Positions 35,531 through 45,414 of a stretch of DNA of 64,000 bases are shown in pieces. The stretch lies in assembly GCA_024225035.1 (NCBI GenBank), contig JAAEMX010000441.1, positions 1 through 64,000 of the forward strand, read 5' to 3'. The DNA is from Lentisphaerota bacterium (GTDB taxonomy: Bacteria; Verrucomicrobiota; Lentisphaeria; Victivallales; Victivallaceae). A program made the translations under genes and the position numbers. Below the pieces are notes generated by a model. The model worked only from the letters and a program-made list of their open reading frames with translations. It searched no databases and had not been told where the DNA came from. How positions within the stretch are numbered: position 1 is the stretch's first letter; the number at the start of each line of letters is the position of its first letter.

Positions 35531-36310
35531 ATGATATTAAAGACTGATAAAGAGATCGCTCTGATGCGAAAAGCCGGGCTCCTTTTGTGGGAAACCCACC
35601 AGCAGGCTAAAACGTTAGTCAGAGAGGGTATTTCGACCAAGGAAATTGATTTTGTAGTCGAAGATTATATACTTTCAAATGGAGCTGAACCGTTATTCAA
35701 AGGGGTGCCGGGTGTGGTGCCTTTTCCGGCCTCTGCATGTATTTCCGTTAATGATGAAATTGTACACGGTATACCTTCTGAGAGAACGCTTGTTGCGGGA
35801 GACATTGTCAGTATTGATATCGGAGTAAAGCTGAACGGCTGGTGTGCTGATGCTGCAGCAACGTGGCCTGTTGGCGAAATATCTGCTGATAAACAAAAGC
35901 TGCTTGATGCTACTGAAAATGCTTTGCGATATGCCATAAAAGCTCTGGCTCAAAAAAAGCGTTGGACTCAGATTTCCAGAAAAATGCAGGAGCAAATTGA
36001 GTCGTGCGGTTTTTCTGTTGTGGAGGATCTGCTTGGGCATGGGATTGGGCGTGGCCTCTGGGAAGCTCCTGAGATTCCCAACTTCTACTGTACCTTTATT
36101 GACGATTTTAAAATTGAAAAAGGCGCTGTTCTCGCTATAGAACCCATGGTGAATATGGGTAGCAAACATGTGGCACAGTTAAATGACCACTGGACAATTG
36201 TGACCAGAGACAAGCTGCCAAGCGCCCATTTCGAGCATACCGTGGCCGTCACAAAAAATGGTCCAATCGTTTTGACATGCGGTCCTGATGGCGAGGGCTG
36301 GGCGATGTAA
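35531..36310 (+). CDS. map: type I methionine aminopeptidase
   Basis: Removes N-terminal methionine from nascent proteins. It has the type I length at 259 residues. The metal ligands follow the family order: the two Asp of DIGVKLNGWCADAAAT, His of LLGHGIGRGL, Glu of AIEPMV and Glu of HFEHTVAVT. It begins at ATG 35531, 82 bases after coaB, and appears to be the end of that operon or a separate unit. Confidence 0.96.
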   Translation: MILKTDKEIALMRKAGLLLWETHQQAKTLVREGISTKEIDFVVEDYILSNGAEPLFKGVPGVVPFPASACISVNDEIVHGIPSERTLVAGDIVSIDIGVKLNGWCADAAATWPVGEISADKQKLLDATENALRYAIKALAQKKRWTQISRKMQEQIESCGFSVVEDLLGHGIGRGLWEAPEIPNFYCTFIDDFKIEKGAVLAIEPMVNMGSKHVAQLNDHWTIVTRDKLPSAHFEHTVAVTKNGPIVLTCGPDGEGWAM

Positions 36311-36585
36311 ATATTAGTAATTAAAGGTATTATATTTTTAATATTTTATTTAAAAATACATGCCGAACTTCCTTGTTTTAAATAATATTGATGTAAAACT
36401 ATATTTTCAGGCATAATTTTGCTTGTGTTGAATTAAATATTAGTTACTTTGTGTTTATTTACGGAACATATTCTCTTTTTTAAAATCTAATTATTATGTG
36501 AAGTATTAATTAGTAGGGAAGGGTATTTTTTGCCTGATTCCCGGGTTAATGCCCTTTAGCGGGGCCAAATAAAAGGATATGTTCA

Positions 36586-38076
36586 ATGGGAAAGAAGCTT
36601 AGTTTCCGCTCGCTTTACGTTGTCTTTCTGATTCTCGCCTTCATTATGATTCTTCCAAGTTCCGGTTATGCCGATGGGGATTACTACAAAGGTAAACCCG
36701 TAAAATACGTTTTTCTGTTCATCGGTGACGGAATGGCTTTGCCGCAACGTATGGCTGCTGCTCAATTTGCGGGACGAGACCTTCTTATTAATCAGTTCAA
36801 GGTGCAGGGTATTACACGTACTCGTGCCAGCAATCGTTTTATAACTGATTCCGCGGCTGCGGCTACAGCAATAGCCAATGGAGTAAAAACTGATGTCAGT
36901 TATATTGGCGTTGACTCTGCCGGTCGTCCTTTGGAAAGCGTTGCCTTGCTGGCAAAAAAAGCTGGTCGCAGGGTTGGTATTGTAACCAGTGTCAGTATTG
37001 ACCACGCAACTCCAGCAGGTTTTTACGCCCACGTGCCAAATCGCCGCGAATATTATCGTATTGGCTGGGAACTGGCGCATTCAAATATTGATTACTTTGG
37101 TGGCGGCGGTTTTGTTGACCCGGATGGCAAAGAGATTAAAAATCCTAAAGGTAACCTTTATAAGTTGGCTGCACAAAATGGCTTCAAACTGGTTGAAACA
37201 CGTAAAGCTCTCGAAGCCTTGAAACCTGGAGAGGGAAAAGTTTTTGCCTACAACCACTCTCTGACTAAAGAAGCTGCGCTTCCTTATTCAATAGACAAGA
37301 AAAAAGCTGACATCTCTCTAGCTGAATTTACGAAAGAGGGTATTAATCTGCTCAAAAACCCTAAAGGCTTTTTCATGATGGTTGAGGGAGGTAAAATCGA
37401 CTGGGCATGTCATGCCAATGACGGTGTTGCCGCAATTCGCGATACAATCGCTTTCGACAATGCGGTTCGTGTAGCTTATAAGTTTGCCCAAAAGCACCCT
37501 GAAGAAACCCTTATTGTTGTTACTGGCGATCACGAAACCGGAGGCATGAGTCTTGGTTTTGCCGGAACTCATTATGATACTTTCTTTGACCTGCTTCAGA
37601 ATCAGAAAATTTCATTCAAGAATTTTGCTGATAAAATTCTTCAGCAGTACCGCAAAGATCATCCTGATATGAAAAGCTATGATGCTTTCAAGCCAGTTAT
37701 TACTAAATATTTCGGTCTGAAGTTTAAAGGCGATCCAAAGCTTGATCGTATGGTTCTGACTGCTGCTCAGCAAAAAGGGCTTAAAGATGCTTACGAGCGT
37801 GCCTTGAAAGATAAGACAGGCGCTACTTTGCTGGATGGCAAGCATGACCCTGTAGCTGTTGAAATTACTCATATTCTCAATAATAAAGCCGGAATGGCCT
37901 GGACATCTTACTCTCATACCGGTGTTCCTGTATTGACTACTGCTTATGGTGTTGGTGCAAGTGTTTTTTCAGGTTCATATGAGAATACAGACATTGCCAA
38001 AAAAGTTATGTCATTGATGGGAGTTAAACCTCAAGTGTATTATCTGCAGCAGAAAGCAGTTGCCGCAGTTAACTAA
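36586..38076 (+). CDS. phoA: periplasmic alkaline phosphatase
   Basis: Alkaline phosphatase of 496 residues with a signal peptide (cleavage likely after PSSGYA). Metal ligand Asp is in LFIGDGM, the nucleophile Ser in ITDSAAAATA, and metal ligands in VEGGKIDWACH and TGDHETGGM; a later His is in YSHTGVPV. It frees phosphate from organic esters outside the cytoplasm. A 275-base AT-rich region precedes it; no Pho box can be claimed. The YibE/F gene follows at 36 bases. Confidence 0.95.
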   Translation: MGKKLSFRSLYVVFLILAFIMILPSSGYADGDYYKGKPVKYVFLFIGDGMALPQRMAAAQFAGRDLLINQFKVQGITRTRASNRFITDSAAAATAIANGVKTDVSYIGVDSAGRPLESVALLAKKAGRRVGIVTSVSIDHATPAGFYAHVPNRREYYRIGWELAHSNIDYFGGGGFVDPDGKEIKNPKGNLYKLAAQNGFKLVETRKALEALKPGEGKVFAYNHSLTKEAALPYSIDKKKADISLAEFTKEGINLLKNPKGFFMMVEGGKIDWACHANDGVAAIRDTIAFDNAVRVAYKFAQKHPEETLIVVTGDHETGGMSLGFAGTHYDTFFDLLQNQKISFKNFADKILQQYRKDHPDMKSYDAFKPVITKYFGLKFKGDPKLDRMVLTAAQQKGLKDAYERALKDKTGATLLDGKHDPVAVEITHILNNKAGMAWTSYSHTGVPVLTTAYGVGASVFSGSYENTDIAKKVMSLMGVKPQVYYLQQKAVAAVN

Positions 38077-38112
38077 TTAAATATATCTAATCGAAATACG
38101 GGAAAAAGGCAT

Positions 38113-39279
38113 ATGATCAAACTACGCAAATATCGTTCTGATTTGATAATGATCGCCTTTTTCTCGTTGCTTTGTATAGCTTTGGCGTTTATACCCGGCT
38201 GGCGCGGTAAGCACGAGACAAATGATTCCGCTATTTGCTGTAGGGGTGAAATTGTAAAGGTTAATAATTCAGGTGTGGTAAGACAAGGCGTTGTCACTAT
38301 AGGCTATCAGAAACTTGAACTTAAGTTATTGAGTGGAAAGTTTAAAGGTAAAGTTGTGGATGCCACCAACGAGCTTCTGGGCCGAATGGACATAGACAAG
38401 ATGTTTGCAAAAGGAGATATTGCTTTAGTGGTGGTATCGCTTAATCCTGAAGGCAAAATCTTATATGTAAACGCTCAGGACCATTACCGTCTGCATTGGG
38501 AAATAACCTTATTTGTACTGTTTGCTCTACTGCTGATCGCGTTCGGAGGATTGACGGGTTTCAAGGCCATAATATCTTTTGTGTTTTCCTGTCTGATAAT
38601 TTGGAAAGCTGTAATTCCGCTGAGTCTGGACGGTTATGACCCTGTATTGCTTGCGCTAGGAGCGTTGGCCGTTTTAACTGCTGCTATCATATTTTTGGTT
38701 GCAGGCCTTAATGCAAAAGGCGTTGCTTCTTTCTCTGGAGCCTTTCTCGGGGTTATGACCAGCTGTGCTCTAGCTGTATACTTTACCGGAACGCTCAGAC
38801 TGCACGGGGCGGTTATGCCTTTTGCTGAAACCTTGCTTTACTCAGGTTTTGCTCATTTGAATCTGGCTAAACTATACGCAGCTGCGGTGTTCTTTGCTTC
38901 TTCAGGGGCGGTTATGGATTTGGCTGTAGATGTTGCAGCTGGTATGCAGGAGGTCATCAGAGAAAAGCCTGACATCACTCGTCGTGAACTGTGTATGTGC
39001 GGAATAAGAGTAGGGCGTGCCGTAGTTGGCACAATGACCACTACGCTTTTGCTCGCTTATTCAGGTGGTTATTTAACCCTGATTATGGCGTTTATGGCAC
39101 AAGGAGTGCCAGCGGCTAACTTTTTCAACTATCTGTTTGTTGCAGCAGAAGTCCTCAAGACTCTGGTTGGAAGCCTTGGTCTTATATTGGTCGCTCCGTT
39201 TACAGCGGTAGTCGGCAGCTTTATATTCAAAGCTGCCCAAAAACGTAATGCCGCAAAGACTTTAGCTGAATCTAACTAA
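38113..39279 (+). CDS. YibE/F family membrane protein
   Basis: Integral membrane protein of 388 residues. After one N-terminal helix and a small extracytoplasmic beta domain (~40-120), at least seven helices follow with the family hallmark stretches LNAKGVASFSGAFLG, SSGAVMDLAVDVAAGMQEV and GRAVVGTMTTTLLLAYSGG. Function of the family is unknown, with a transport role suspected. Placement 36 bases after the alkaline phosphatase suggests co-transcription. Its stop overlaps the end of convergent ligA. Confidence 0.9.
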   Translation: MIKLRKYRSDLIMIAFFSLLCIALAFIPGWRGKHETNDSAICCRGEIVKVNNSGVVRQGVVTIGYQKLELKLLSGKFKGKVVDATNELLGRMDIDKMFAKGDIALVVVSLNPEGKILYVNAQDHYRLHWEITLFVLFALLLIAFGGLTGFKAIISFVFSCLIIWKAVIPLSLDGYDPVLLALGALAVLTAAIIFLVAGLNAKGVASFSGAFLGVMTSCALAVYFTGTLRLHGAVMPFAETLLYSGFAHLNLAKLYAAAVFFASSGAVMDLAVDVAAGMQEVIREKPDITRRELCMCGIRVGRAVVGTMTTTLLLAYSGGYLTLIMAFMAQGVPAANFFNYLFVAAEVLKTLVGSLGLILVAPFTAVVGSFIFKAAQKRNAAKTLAESN

Positions 39280-41288
39280 AAACCGAATTTAAACTGTCCT
39301 GAGTCATCAGCTTCAGGAGCTGAGGCTTTCTCTTCCGGTTTAGTATCTTCTGGCTGAGAGTCAAATCCAAAGAGATCATCTGCTGGTGTTGATTCCTGCG
39401 TGTTTTCTTTAACCTCAGGTAGTGGCGTTGTTTCAATGGTTTCACCACTTTCCAGTGCCTTCAGCCATTCGTCAAGCCCCATAACTCTTACTCCGGCTGC
39501 ACGAGCTTTTTTTATTTTGCCGCCTGAGCCATCGGGATTCAAGGCAATTAACAGAGACAGTTCCTTATTTACATGATCTGACGGTTCGTACCCATGTTCT
39601 AAGGCGAGTTTTTCATAATAAGAGCGTTTTTCCGGCATTTTTCCCGTAAAACATATTGTCGGAGCAGTTGCTCCGCCCTTAGTCTGCTTTACATTGAGCG
39701 TTGAAAGCAGCTCATCAAGGAATTCACTTTGTTCTCTTAATTCGCGATACAACGCGCCTGCACGTTCAGGACCAACACCGTTAATTTCTGATATAATTTC
39801 TTCAGGCAGTTTACATAGCTCAGCGAGAGTATATTCGGCCAGAATCATTTTTGCTACGTTAGGTCCGATATTCGGAATGTTCAGCGCGGCAAGAACCTGA
39901 AAGTCGGTAGTGTTGCGGGCGTTGGCTATTTCATTAACTAAATTATTAGCGGATTTTTGCTTGAAGCCTTCCAATTGCAGGATATCCATGAGCTTCAAAT
40001 CAAAGATGTCCTTGAGCGTCATAACACCCAGTGTAGCCATCATACGGCGGATATTGGGCTCTCCAAGTCTTTCTATGCCGATATTTTTGACAGCTGCGGA
40101 AAGGCGCTTCAAACGTGTTTCCGAACAGTCCGAGTTAGGGCATTGCAATTCCGGACCGCTGCGGACAAGCTTGCTTTCGCAGTTAGGGCAGTTTTCAATC
40201 ATAGGATTGTTTTCGGCAGCGTCATGTTCCGGGCCCGGGAGAGCACTTACTATGTAAGGTATTACATCCCCGGCTCGTTCTACAATTACTCTGTCGCCGA
40301 TTTTGATATCCTTATCAATGATATTTTGAGCGTTATGCAGGGAGGCGTGTCGGATGGTGATTCCCCCAATATCTACAGGTTCAATTTCGGCTACCGGTGT
40401 CAAACAGTTTTTGCCAAAACTCCAGTCAACTTTTAGCAGTTTGCTTTCTTTGCGAATGCCGCTGAATTTGAACGCTATTTGACCTCGTGGGTGATGAGCT
40501 GTACTGCCTAATGACTCGCTGTATTCTTCGTCTTTAAGTTTTATGACTATTCCATCCATGGGGTAGGGTAGCTGTTCGATTTCCTCAGCGATAGTTGCCC
40601 ACTTATCAGGAAGAGCACGGTATTTAACCTCATACGAGATCATTTCATAGTCTACCAAGGTGAGTTTGGCATGTTGCCGCAGCATATCTGAGATATCTTT
40701 AAGACCCATTATTCCGGCTACAGCATTCCTTGAATTTTTATAAGTACCGCCGCCTTTGCGTTTGATTTTTGAATAAAGAGTTCTGAAGTCGTCATCACGA
40801 ATAACAATTTCACCTCGAACCGATCGATTTACTCGCCCGGTGTATCCTGTAGTTTCAAGTTCAATAAGCGGAAGCTTGTCAGTGATGTTTTCGCCTTGTT
40901 CTCCATCCCCTCGAGTTGCTAATACACCTTTTAGGTAATTTGCCGATATACCATCATATTTTGGCTGAATCAGGTAGGCTTCATCCTGATTGCGACAATT
41001 TTTCCCAGCCCATTCAAAAACTTCGTCAAAAGAATAAGCTTTATCCAGCGACAGCATAGGTTTTTCATGAATAATTTTGCCTGAACCAGCAACTTGAGGT
41101 GCCAGTACTGCTGTAACAAGGTGATGTTCGGGATTAACAGCCTGCAGTGCCCGGATAAGTTCGTCATAGCGTTCATCGCTTATTTCCGGTTCGCCATCAT
41201 CCCAGTAGCGCTGATTGTGGTATTCTATGAGCTCTATCAGTTGCTTCTCATTTAAAGCAGCTATATCAAAATTTATTTTATCTGTCAT
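39276..41288 (-). CDS. ligA: NAD-dependent DNA ligase LigA
   Basis: Essential ligase of about 670 residues. The adenylated lysine is in LIQPKYDGIS, followed by TRGDGEQGENIT and VRGEIV. The OB fold, a four-cysteine zinc site (CPNCESKL...CPNSDC), HhH repeats (LNIPNIGPNVA, INGVGPERA) and a BRCT domain (ICFTGKMPEK) follow in order. The BRCT is trailed by about 60 acidic, low-complexity residues ending SGQFKFGF, which ordinary LigA lacks. I chose ATG 41288 with GGAG six bases upstream. It converges on the YibE/F gene. Confidence 0.95.
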   Translation of the reverse strand: MTDKINFDIAALNEKQLIELIEYHNQRYWDDGEPEISDERYDELIRALQAVNPEHHLVTAVLAPQVAGSGKIIHEKPMLSLDKAYSFDEVFEWAGKNCRNQDEAYLIQPKYDGISANYLKGVLATRGDGEQGENITDKLPLIELETTGYTGRVNRSVRGEIVIRDDDFRTLYSKIKRKGGGTYKNSRNAVAGIMGLKDISDMLRQHAKLTLVDYEMISYEVKYRALPDKWATIAEEIEQLPYPMDGIVIKLKDEEYSESLGSTAHHPRGQIAFKFSGIRKESKLLKVDWSFGKNCLTPVAEIEPVDIGGITIRHASLHNAQNIIDKDIKIGDRVIVERAGDVIPYIVSALPGPEHDAAENNPMIENCPNCESKLVRSGPELQCPNSDCSETRLKRLSAAVKNIGIERLGEPNIRRMMATLGVMTLKDIFDLKLMDILQLEGFKQKSANNLVNEIANARNTTDFQVLAALNIPNIGPNVAKMILAEYTLAELCKLPEEIISEINGVGPERAGALYRELREQSEFLDELLSTLNVKQTKGGATAPTICFTGKMPEKRSYYEKLALEHGYEPSDHVNKELSLLIALNPDGSGGKIKKARAAGVRVMGLDEWLKALESGETIETTPLPEVKENTQESTPADDLFGFDSQPEDTKPEEKASAPEADDSGQFKFGF

Positions 41289-41415
41289 GACTTCTCCGCA
41301 TAGTGTCTGGTTCTTTACCTTAATATACACCAGAGCATTGATGCGGCAAATTGTGATAAAAGGTTTATTTTTTTATAGAAAACTGGATTCTATAGAATTT
41401 TTAAAGGGAGTTTAA

Positions 41416-41477
41416 AATAAAAAAGCCTCCCCGGGGTGGGGGAGGCTCCAGCAAAAGGAGGAGAGAGAGGAAACATT
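41416..41477 (-). ncRNA. candidate small RNA, copy B: CU-rich segment plus terminator hairpin
   Basis: On the minus strand a 28-base CU-rich core (41477-41450) matches copy A at 27 of 28 positions; the single difference makes the centre CTCTCTCCTCC. It is followed by stem AGCCTCCC/GGGAGGCT and six T. The hairpin loop and upper stem differ from copy A, while the core is kept, which suggests selection on the core. It lies in the 366-base gap between the sanA-like gene and ligA, and no ORF explains it. The 5' end could reach to about 41560. Confidence 0.6.
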
Positions 41478-41654
41478 CTGAATAGATAGACCAGTTTAAC
41501 TAATAAATGTTCCATAGGAGATTAGGAAACCTTTATTTAAATGTAGTACAATAGATAATTAAGCTCGAATTTCTGAGGTGTAGTATATTTTTTAAGCAAT
41601 GTTTATATAATGAAAAAACTAAAGGAATTTCATATACATTATGCTATGGAGATA

Positions 41655-42368
41655 TTATTTTTGAGTAGGTGGTAATATATGAGCCAGGTTAGTCAAGGTG
41701 CTTCTTGAGTCATCCGGCAGTTCAGGATGTGTAACAAAATCAAAAAGCATTCTTACCTTAGCCAGATACTCGCGTAAATGATTTACAGATACTTCAATGG
41801 GCATATTATCTTCAAGGGCATTGAATGCAACAGTATCCAATGCATAAAACCTTGCTATAAATACGGCTCTTGTGTTATGAAATTTCTGTGAGATGATGGT
41901 GAATTTATCTAATCCATAGTATTCTTTTGCATTTCGTATTGAGTCAACCGTTCGAAAGCCGTGTTCATCTTTTATTATTCTGGATTCAGGGATGCCTTTT
42001 TCAATCAGGGCTTTTTTCATTTCTTTGGGTTCACTGTAGTTGTATTTGGGATAATTTGAACCACTTACAATGATATATTTTATTTTTCCCTGGTTATAAA
42101 GTTGAACCGCAGCTCGTATACGGTTTGAAAAGTAGAGGTTTTCGCGTTGATTGACATTGCTGGAAATGCCAAGGATTAAACCATATTCGTTAGCAGGAAT
42201 ATCTGAAATTTCATCAAAAACAAGTTCGGAAGTTGAATGAGCAACATAAATATTCAAAGCGGCAGTGCCTAACGCAAGCATCGCAACTACTCCCGCGATG
42301 GGAGCTAATGTTTGCAAGTTTATCTCGCGCTTAAAGAATTTCTTAAGTTTTATCAAAAAATCATTCAT
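41655..42368 (-). CDS. SanA/YdcF-like DUF218 membrane-anchored protein
   Basis: 237-residue protein with a single N-terminal membrane helix (~22-43) and a DUF218 domain outside the membrane. Family traits seen are YGLILGIS, RIRAAVQLYNQGKIKYIIVSG, EPKEMKKALIEKGIPESRII and the TIISQKFHNTRAVFIAR segment. SanA relatives influence envelope barrier function; the biochemistry is not established. It is transcribed leftward, alone. Confidence 0.85.
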   Translation of the reverse strand: MNDFLIKLKKFFKREINLQTLAPIAGVVAMLALGTAALNIYVAHSTSELVFDEISDIPANEYGLILGISSNVNQRENLYFSNRIRAAVQLYNQGKIKYIIVSGSNYPKYNYSEPKEMKKALIEKGIPESRIIKDEHGFRTVDSIRNAKEYYGLDKFTIISQKFHNTRAVFIARFYALDTVAFNALEDNMPIEVSVNHLREYLAKVRMLFDFVTHPELPDDSRSTLTNLAHILPPTQK

Positions 42369-42665
42369 GCCATACCGAAGCCTTAGTTCGCTAAGATTAA
42401 ATTATGTCAAAAAAAATTAGCGCAAAAAGGCTCATTCCGGCCTGACAAAACAACAACTGTTTTGATAGAGATCGGCTTAAGGTGGCAATTAACCCAGAAT
42501 GTTCCTTTTTACCTCCTAATTAATAATAATAATGTTGTAAAGAGTTATATCAATAGTTTTTTGCATCTTAAATCGCAATTTTAAGTGAAAAAGCTTGTTT
42601 TTTAACGGTGTGGACGGTATTTTTATCTATGTAAGCAAAACATTTTTGAGTAGAGGGTACTACAG
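42369..42665. other. intergenic region with a small hairpin
   Basis: Divergent space between the sanA-like and SpoIIE-phosphatase genes. CAAAACA-ACAAC-TGTTTTG near 42448-42466 forms a 7-base hairpin. An AT-rich stretch with TAATAATAATAATG follows. No gene is seen. Confidence 0.4.
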
Positions 42666-44393
42666 GTGAGAAGCTTCAGAATTAAAACCAAAATATTGTT
42701 CTCGTATATATTTATACTTGGATTTTTGTGTTTTGGGATTTTTTTAATATTTGACCATTTTACAATTCGTCAACTTACTAAGAATCATGTCAAACTAGCT
42801 CAGGACGGCGTAACCGGGATTTCTCAAGATAATATACGGCTTTCCAGTCGGTATTTGAGAATTCATGGTGAAAAAATTATTGAACTGATGACCAGACTGA
42901 ATGCCTGGAAAATAAGTGATTTGCTTCAAAAACTGCCTAAAGATGAAATTAAAAATTATGAGCTTTTGCGAAAAGATCCAAAATTAAGGGAAATAGTAGA
43001 TCAGGGAATATATGTCTATGGCAAATATGCCGGTTACTATGACATTCTTGATACTGACGGCTTGGCTGTTGTGCACCCGAACCGTAAAGTCGAAGGCAGA
43101 AATTTTTCTGAATGGGAAGAAGAGTATCCGCAAATGTGGAACCTGGTTAAGAGTTCATTCTCAGAAAGACTGGTAACTGGCTATTACTCTTTTTATGAGC
43201 AGAAAGGAACTGATGCAAAAGATAAATTTATGGTTTTATGTCATATCCCGCAGACAGACCTTATCCTTGCTGCTGCAATAAATATTGAAGATTATTTCAT
43301 TCCTGTACATAACGCGATAAAAGCTACTGAAGAAATGCATGCCAGTGTGGTCAATAATACCATAAGTACTTCTTCAGAAATGATAAGCAAAAAGTTTAAG
43401 CTGACTAATGCTGCAATGGTTCTGACCGCAGTTTTACTAAGTTGTCTCTTTGGTATCTGGTTTTCAAATGCATTGGCTCGCCCAATAGTAAAGCTTCGTG
43501 AGGCGGTGCATAGGCTGGGAACAGGTGATTTCAAGCAGAAAATTGAAGTCGAGGGCTCTGTGGAAACCAGAGAGTTGGCTGAATCCTTTAATCGCTTGGG
43601 CAACCAGCTTGAACATTACATGGAAGAGGTTAAACGGGAAACAGCCGCAAGACAAGCGGTGGAAAGCGAAATCCATATTGCACGTGAAATCCAGGAGTCA
43701 TTACTTCCTAGGTCTTTCCCTCCGTTCCCGGATCGCTCAGAGTTTGAACTGTATGCTGAGCTTGCTCCAGCAAAAGAAGTTGCTGGTGACTTTTATGATT
43801 ATTTCTTTATTGATAATAATCGTCTGGCATTCATGGTAGGCGATGTTTCTGGTAAAGGAGTGCCAGCCGCGTTTTTCATGGCTATTACCAGAACACTCCT
43901 CAAAAATATTTGTCCGTTGGAGCCGGATCCGGGTAAGGCCATGTGTCGGGTAAATAATTTACTCTGTGAGGAGAATGATGCATGCATGTTTGTAACTCTT
44001 TTCCTTGCGGTTTATGACCTCACTACAGGTAAAATTTCATATGCTAACGGTGGTCACAACAACGTAATCTCAATTAAGGCCGACAATTCAATCAGCCACT
44101 TTGGTGTTTTGAATAACATGGCTCTTGGTATTATTCCTGACTTATACTATGAAACCGCCGAATATCAGATAGAGTTGGCAGAAATGCTGGCACTTTATAC
44201 TGACGGCGTTACAGAAGCAACTGAAAAGCATGGCAGGGTTTATGGTGTCAAACGCCTTTGTGACATGCTGCTGGCAAATCGAGCAAAGACTCTGAAAGGC
44301 AGTGCAGAAACTGTTGTTGAAGACGTCAAGGAGTATGAGGCCGGCGATCGTTTTGATGATATTACGCTGTTGCTGTTTGAACGGCATATGTGA
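42666..44393 (+). CDS. membrane sensor PP2C phosphatase (HAMP plus SpoIIE domain)
   Basis: Signalling protein of 575 residues from GTG 42666. An N-terminal helix (~10-30) and a second helix (~250-270, MVLTAVLLSCLFGIWFS) flank a periplasmic Cache-like sensor. A HAMP linker (ARPIVKLREAVHRLGTGDF) and coiled coil lead to the phosphatase: IQESLLPRSFPP, AGDFYDYF, VGDVSGKGVPAA, ANGGHNN, TDGVTEA and DDITLLLF. Such RsbU/SpoIIE enzymes dephosphorylate anti-sigma factor antagonists and so release sigma factors. No partner anti-sigma gene is nearby. Confidence 0.92.
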   Translation: MRSFRIKTKILFSYIFILGFLCFGIFLIFDHFTIRQLTKNHVKLAQDGVTGISQDNIRLSSRYLRIHGEKIIELMTRLNAWKISDLLQKLPKDEIKNYELLRKDPKLREIVDQGIYVYGKYAGYYDILDTDGLAVVHPNRKVEGRNFSEWEEEYPQMWNLVKSSFSERLVTGYYSFYEQKGTDAKDKFMVLCHIPQTDLILAAAINIEDYFIPVHNAIKATEEMHASVVNNTISTSSEMISKKFKLTNAAMVLTAVLLSCLFGIWFSNALARPIVKLREAVHRLGTGDFKQKIEVEGSVETRELAESFNRLGNQLEHYMEEVKRETAARQAVESEIHIAREIQESLLPRSFPPFPDRSEFELYAELAPAKEVAGDFYDYFFIDNNRLAFMVGDVSGKGVPAAFFMAITRTLLKNICPLEPDPGKAMCRVNNLLCEENDACMFVTLFLAVYDLTTGKISYANGGHNNVISIKADNSISHFGVLNNMALGIIPDLYYETAEYQIELAEMLALYTDGVTEATEKHGRVYGVKRLCDMLLANRAKTLKGSAETVVEDVKEYEAGDRFDDITLLLFERHM

Positions 44394-44556
44394 TTTATTG
44401 CTTGATTAAAAATTCATTACAGCATTTGTCATCCCACTTATATTCTTCTATAATTTATGCTTTTTAATAAATCTTTTGCTTATTTTGAGTAAAATTGCTT
44501 TATATATTGCTGTTAAAGGTCTAGATTAAGTCGTTGCAAAATTTAAGGACTGAAAG

Positions 44557-45414
44557 ATGAAAACGACTTTTGACTGTATTCCATGCATAGTCTCTCACTT
44601 AGTACATGTTGCCAAGATGATGACTGATGACGATAATAAACGTCATGAAATTATAAAACGTACTCTTGCAGAAGCTGTTAACACTGATTTGGATATGACG
44701 CCACCAGAACAAGCCAGGTTATTTCATAAGATAATCAAGGAAATTACTGGTGTTAGCGATCCATATATGGAAGCTAAAGACCGTTCTACAGAGTTTGCTC
44801 TGGAGCTTCTGCCGTTATTGCGCGAAGAAGTCAAGAGACATGATGATGAGTTTGAGGCCATAGTCAGGCTGGTTATCGGCGGTAACATAATTGATTACGG
44901 TGCAGACCATGCATTTGATATCCGTGATGCCGAAAGGCGCATTATGGAAGTTTTTGATATGGACATTGACCTTGCTGAGATCGCAAGGTTACGTGATGAA
45001 ATGGAGCGTGCTGAATCAATTTTCTATATGGCAGATAATTGTGGAGAAGCGGTATTTGATCGTCTCCTGATTGAACGTTACGAGTCTAAAATTACTCTGG
45101 GCGTTCGCGGCGAGCCTATTCTAAATGACATAACACCTCGTGAAATTTCTCAATCAGGTTTGGATATTGTACCGCATGTTCATACCGGTGATATGACACC
45201 CGGTGTATCCATGATTCACTCAAGTCCTGAGTTTATTCAGGAAATGCGCAGCGCTGATCTGGTTATCGCTAAAGGACAAGGCAATTTTGAAACCCTTAAT
45301 GAATATGACCGATCAATATTCTTCCTCTTGCGGGTAAAATGTGCTGTAATAGCCAACCTTATTGGCAATGTAGAATTAGGTGATTTGCAGGTAATCGGTA
45401 AAAATATTACTTGA
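44557..45414 (+). CDS. DUF89 (ARMT1-like) damage-control phosphatase family protein
   Basis: 285-residue protein with the bacterial/archaeal DUF89 pattern: N-terminal CIPC (C7, C10), GNIIDYGAD, YMADNCGEAVFDRLLIE, VRGEPILNDIT and ending with IAKGQGNFETL. Known relatives are metal-dependent phosphatases that destroy damaged phosphometabolites. Asp and Asn in DNCGE and the Asp of LNDIT are the expected metal ligands. It stands alone, 163 bases after the phosphatase gene, convergent with the transglutaminase gene by an 8-base overlap. Confidence 0.88.
   Translation: MKTTFDCIPCIVSHLVHVAKMMTDDDNKRHEIIKRTLAEAVNTDLDMTPPEQARLFHKIIKEITGVSDPYMEAKDRSTEFALELLPLLREEVKRHDDEFEAIVRLVIGGNIIDYGADHAFDIRDAERRIMEVFDMDIDLAEIARLRDEMERAESIFYMADNCGEAVFDRLLIERYESKITLGVRGEPILNDITPREISQSGLDIVPHVHTGDMTPGVSMIHSSPEFIQEMRSADLVIAKGQGNFETLNEYDRSIFFLLRVKCAVIANLIGNVELGDLQVIGKNIT

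Noticed and set aside
42420-42470. GGCTCATTCCG shared with about 53338, as a possible repeated element
   Set aside because: Only 11 bases match and flanks diverge at once; too short to claim a repeat.
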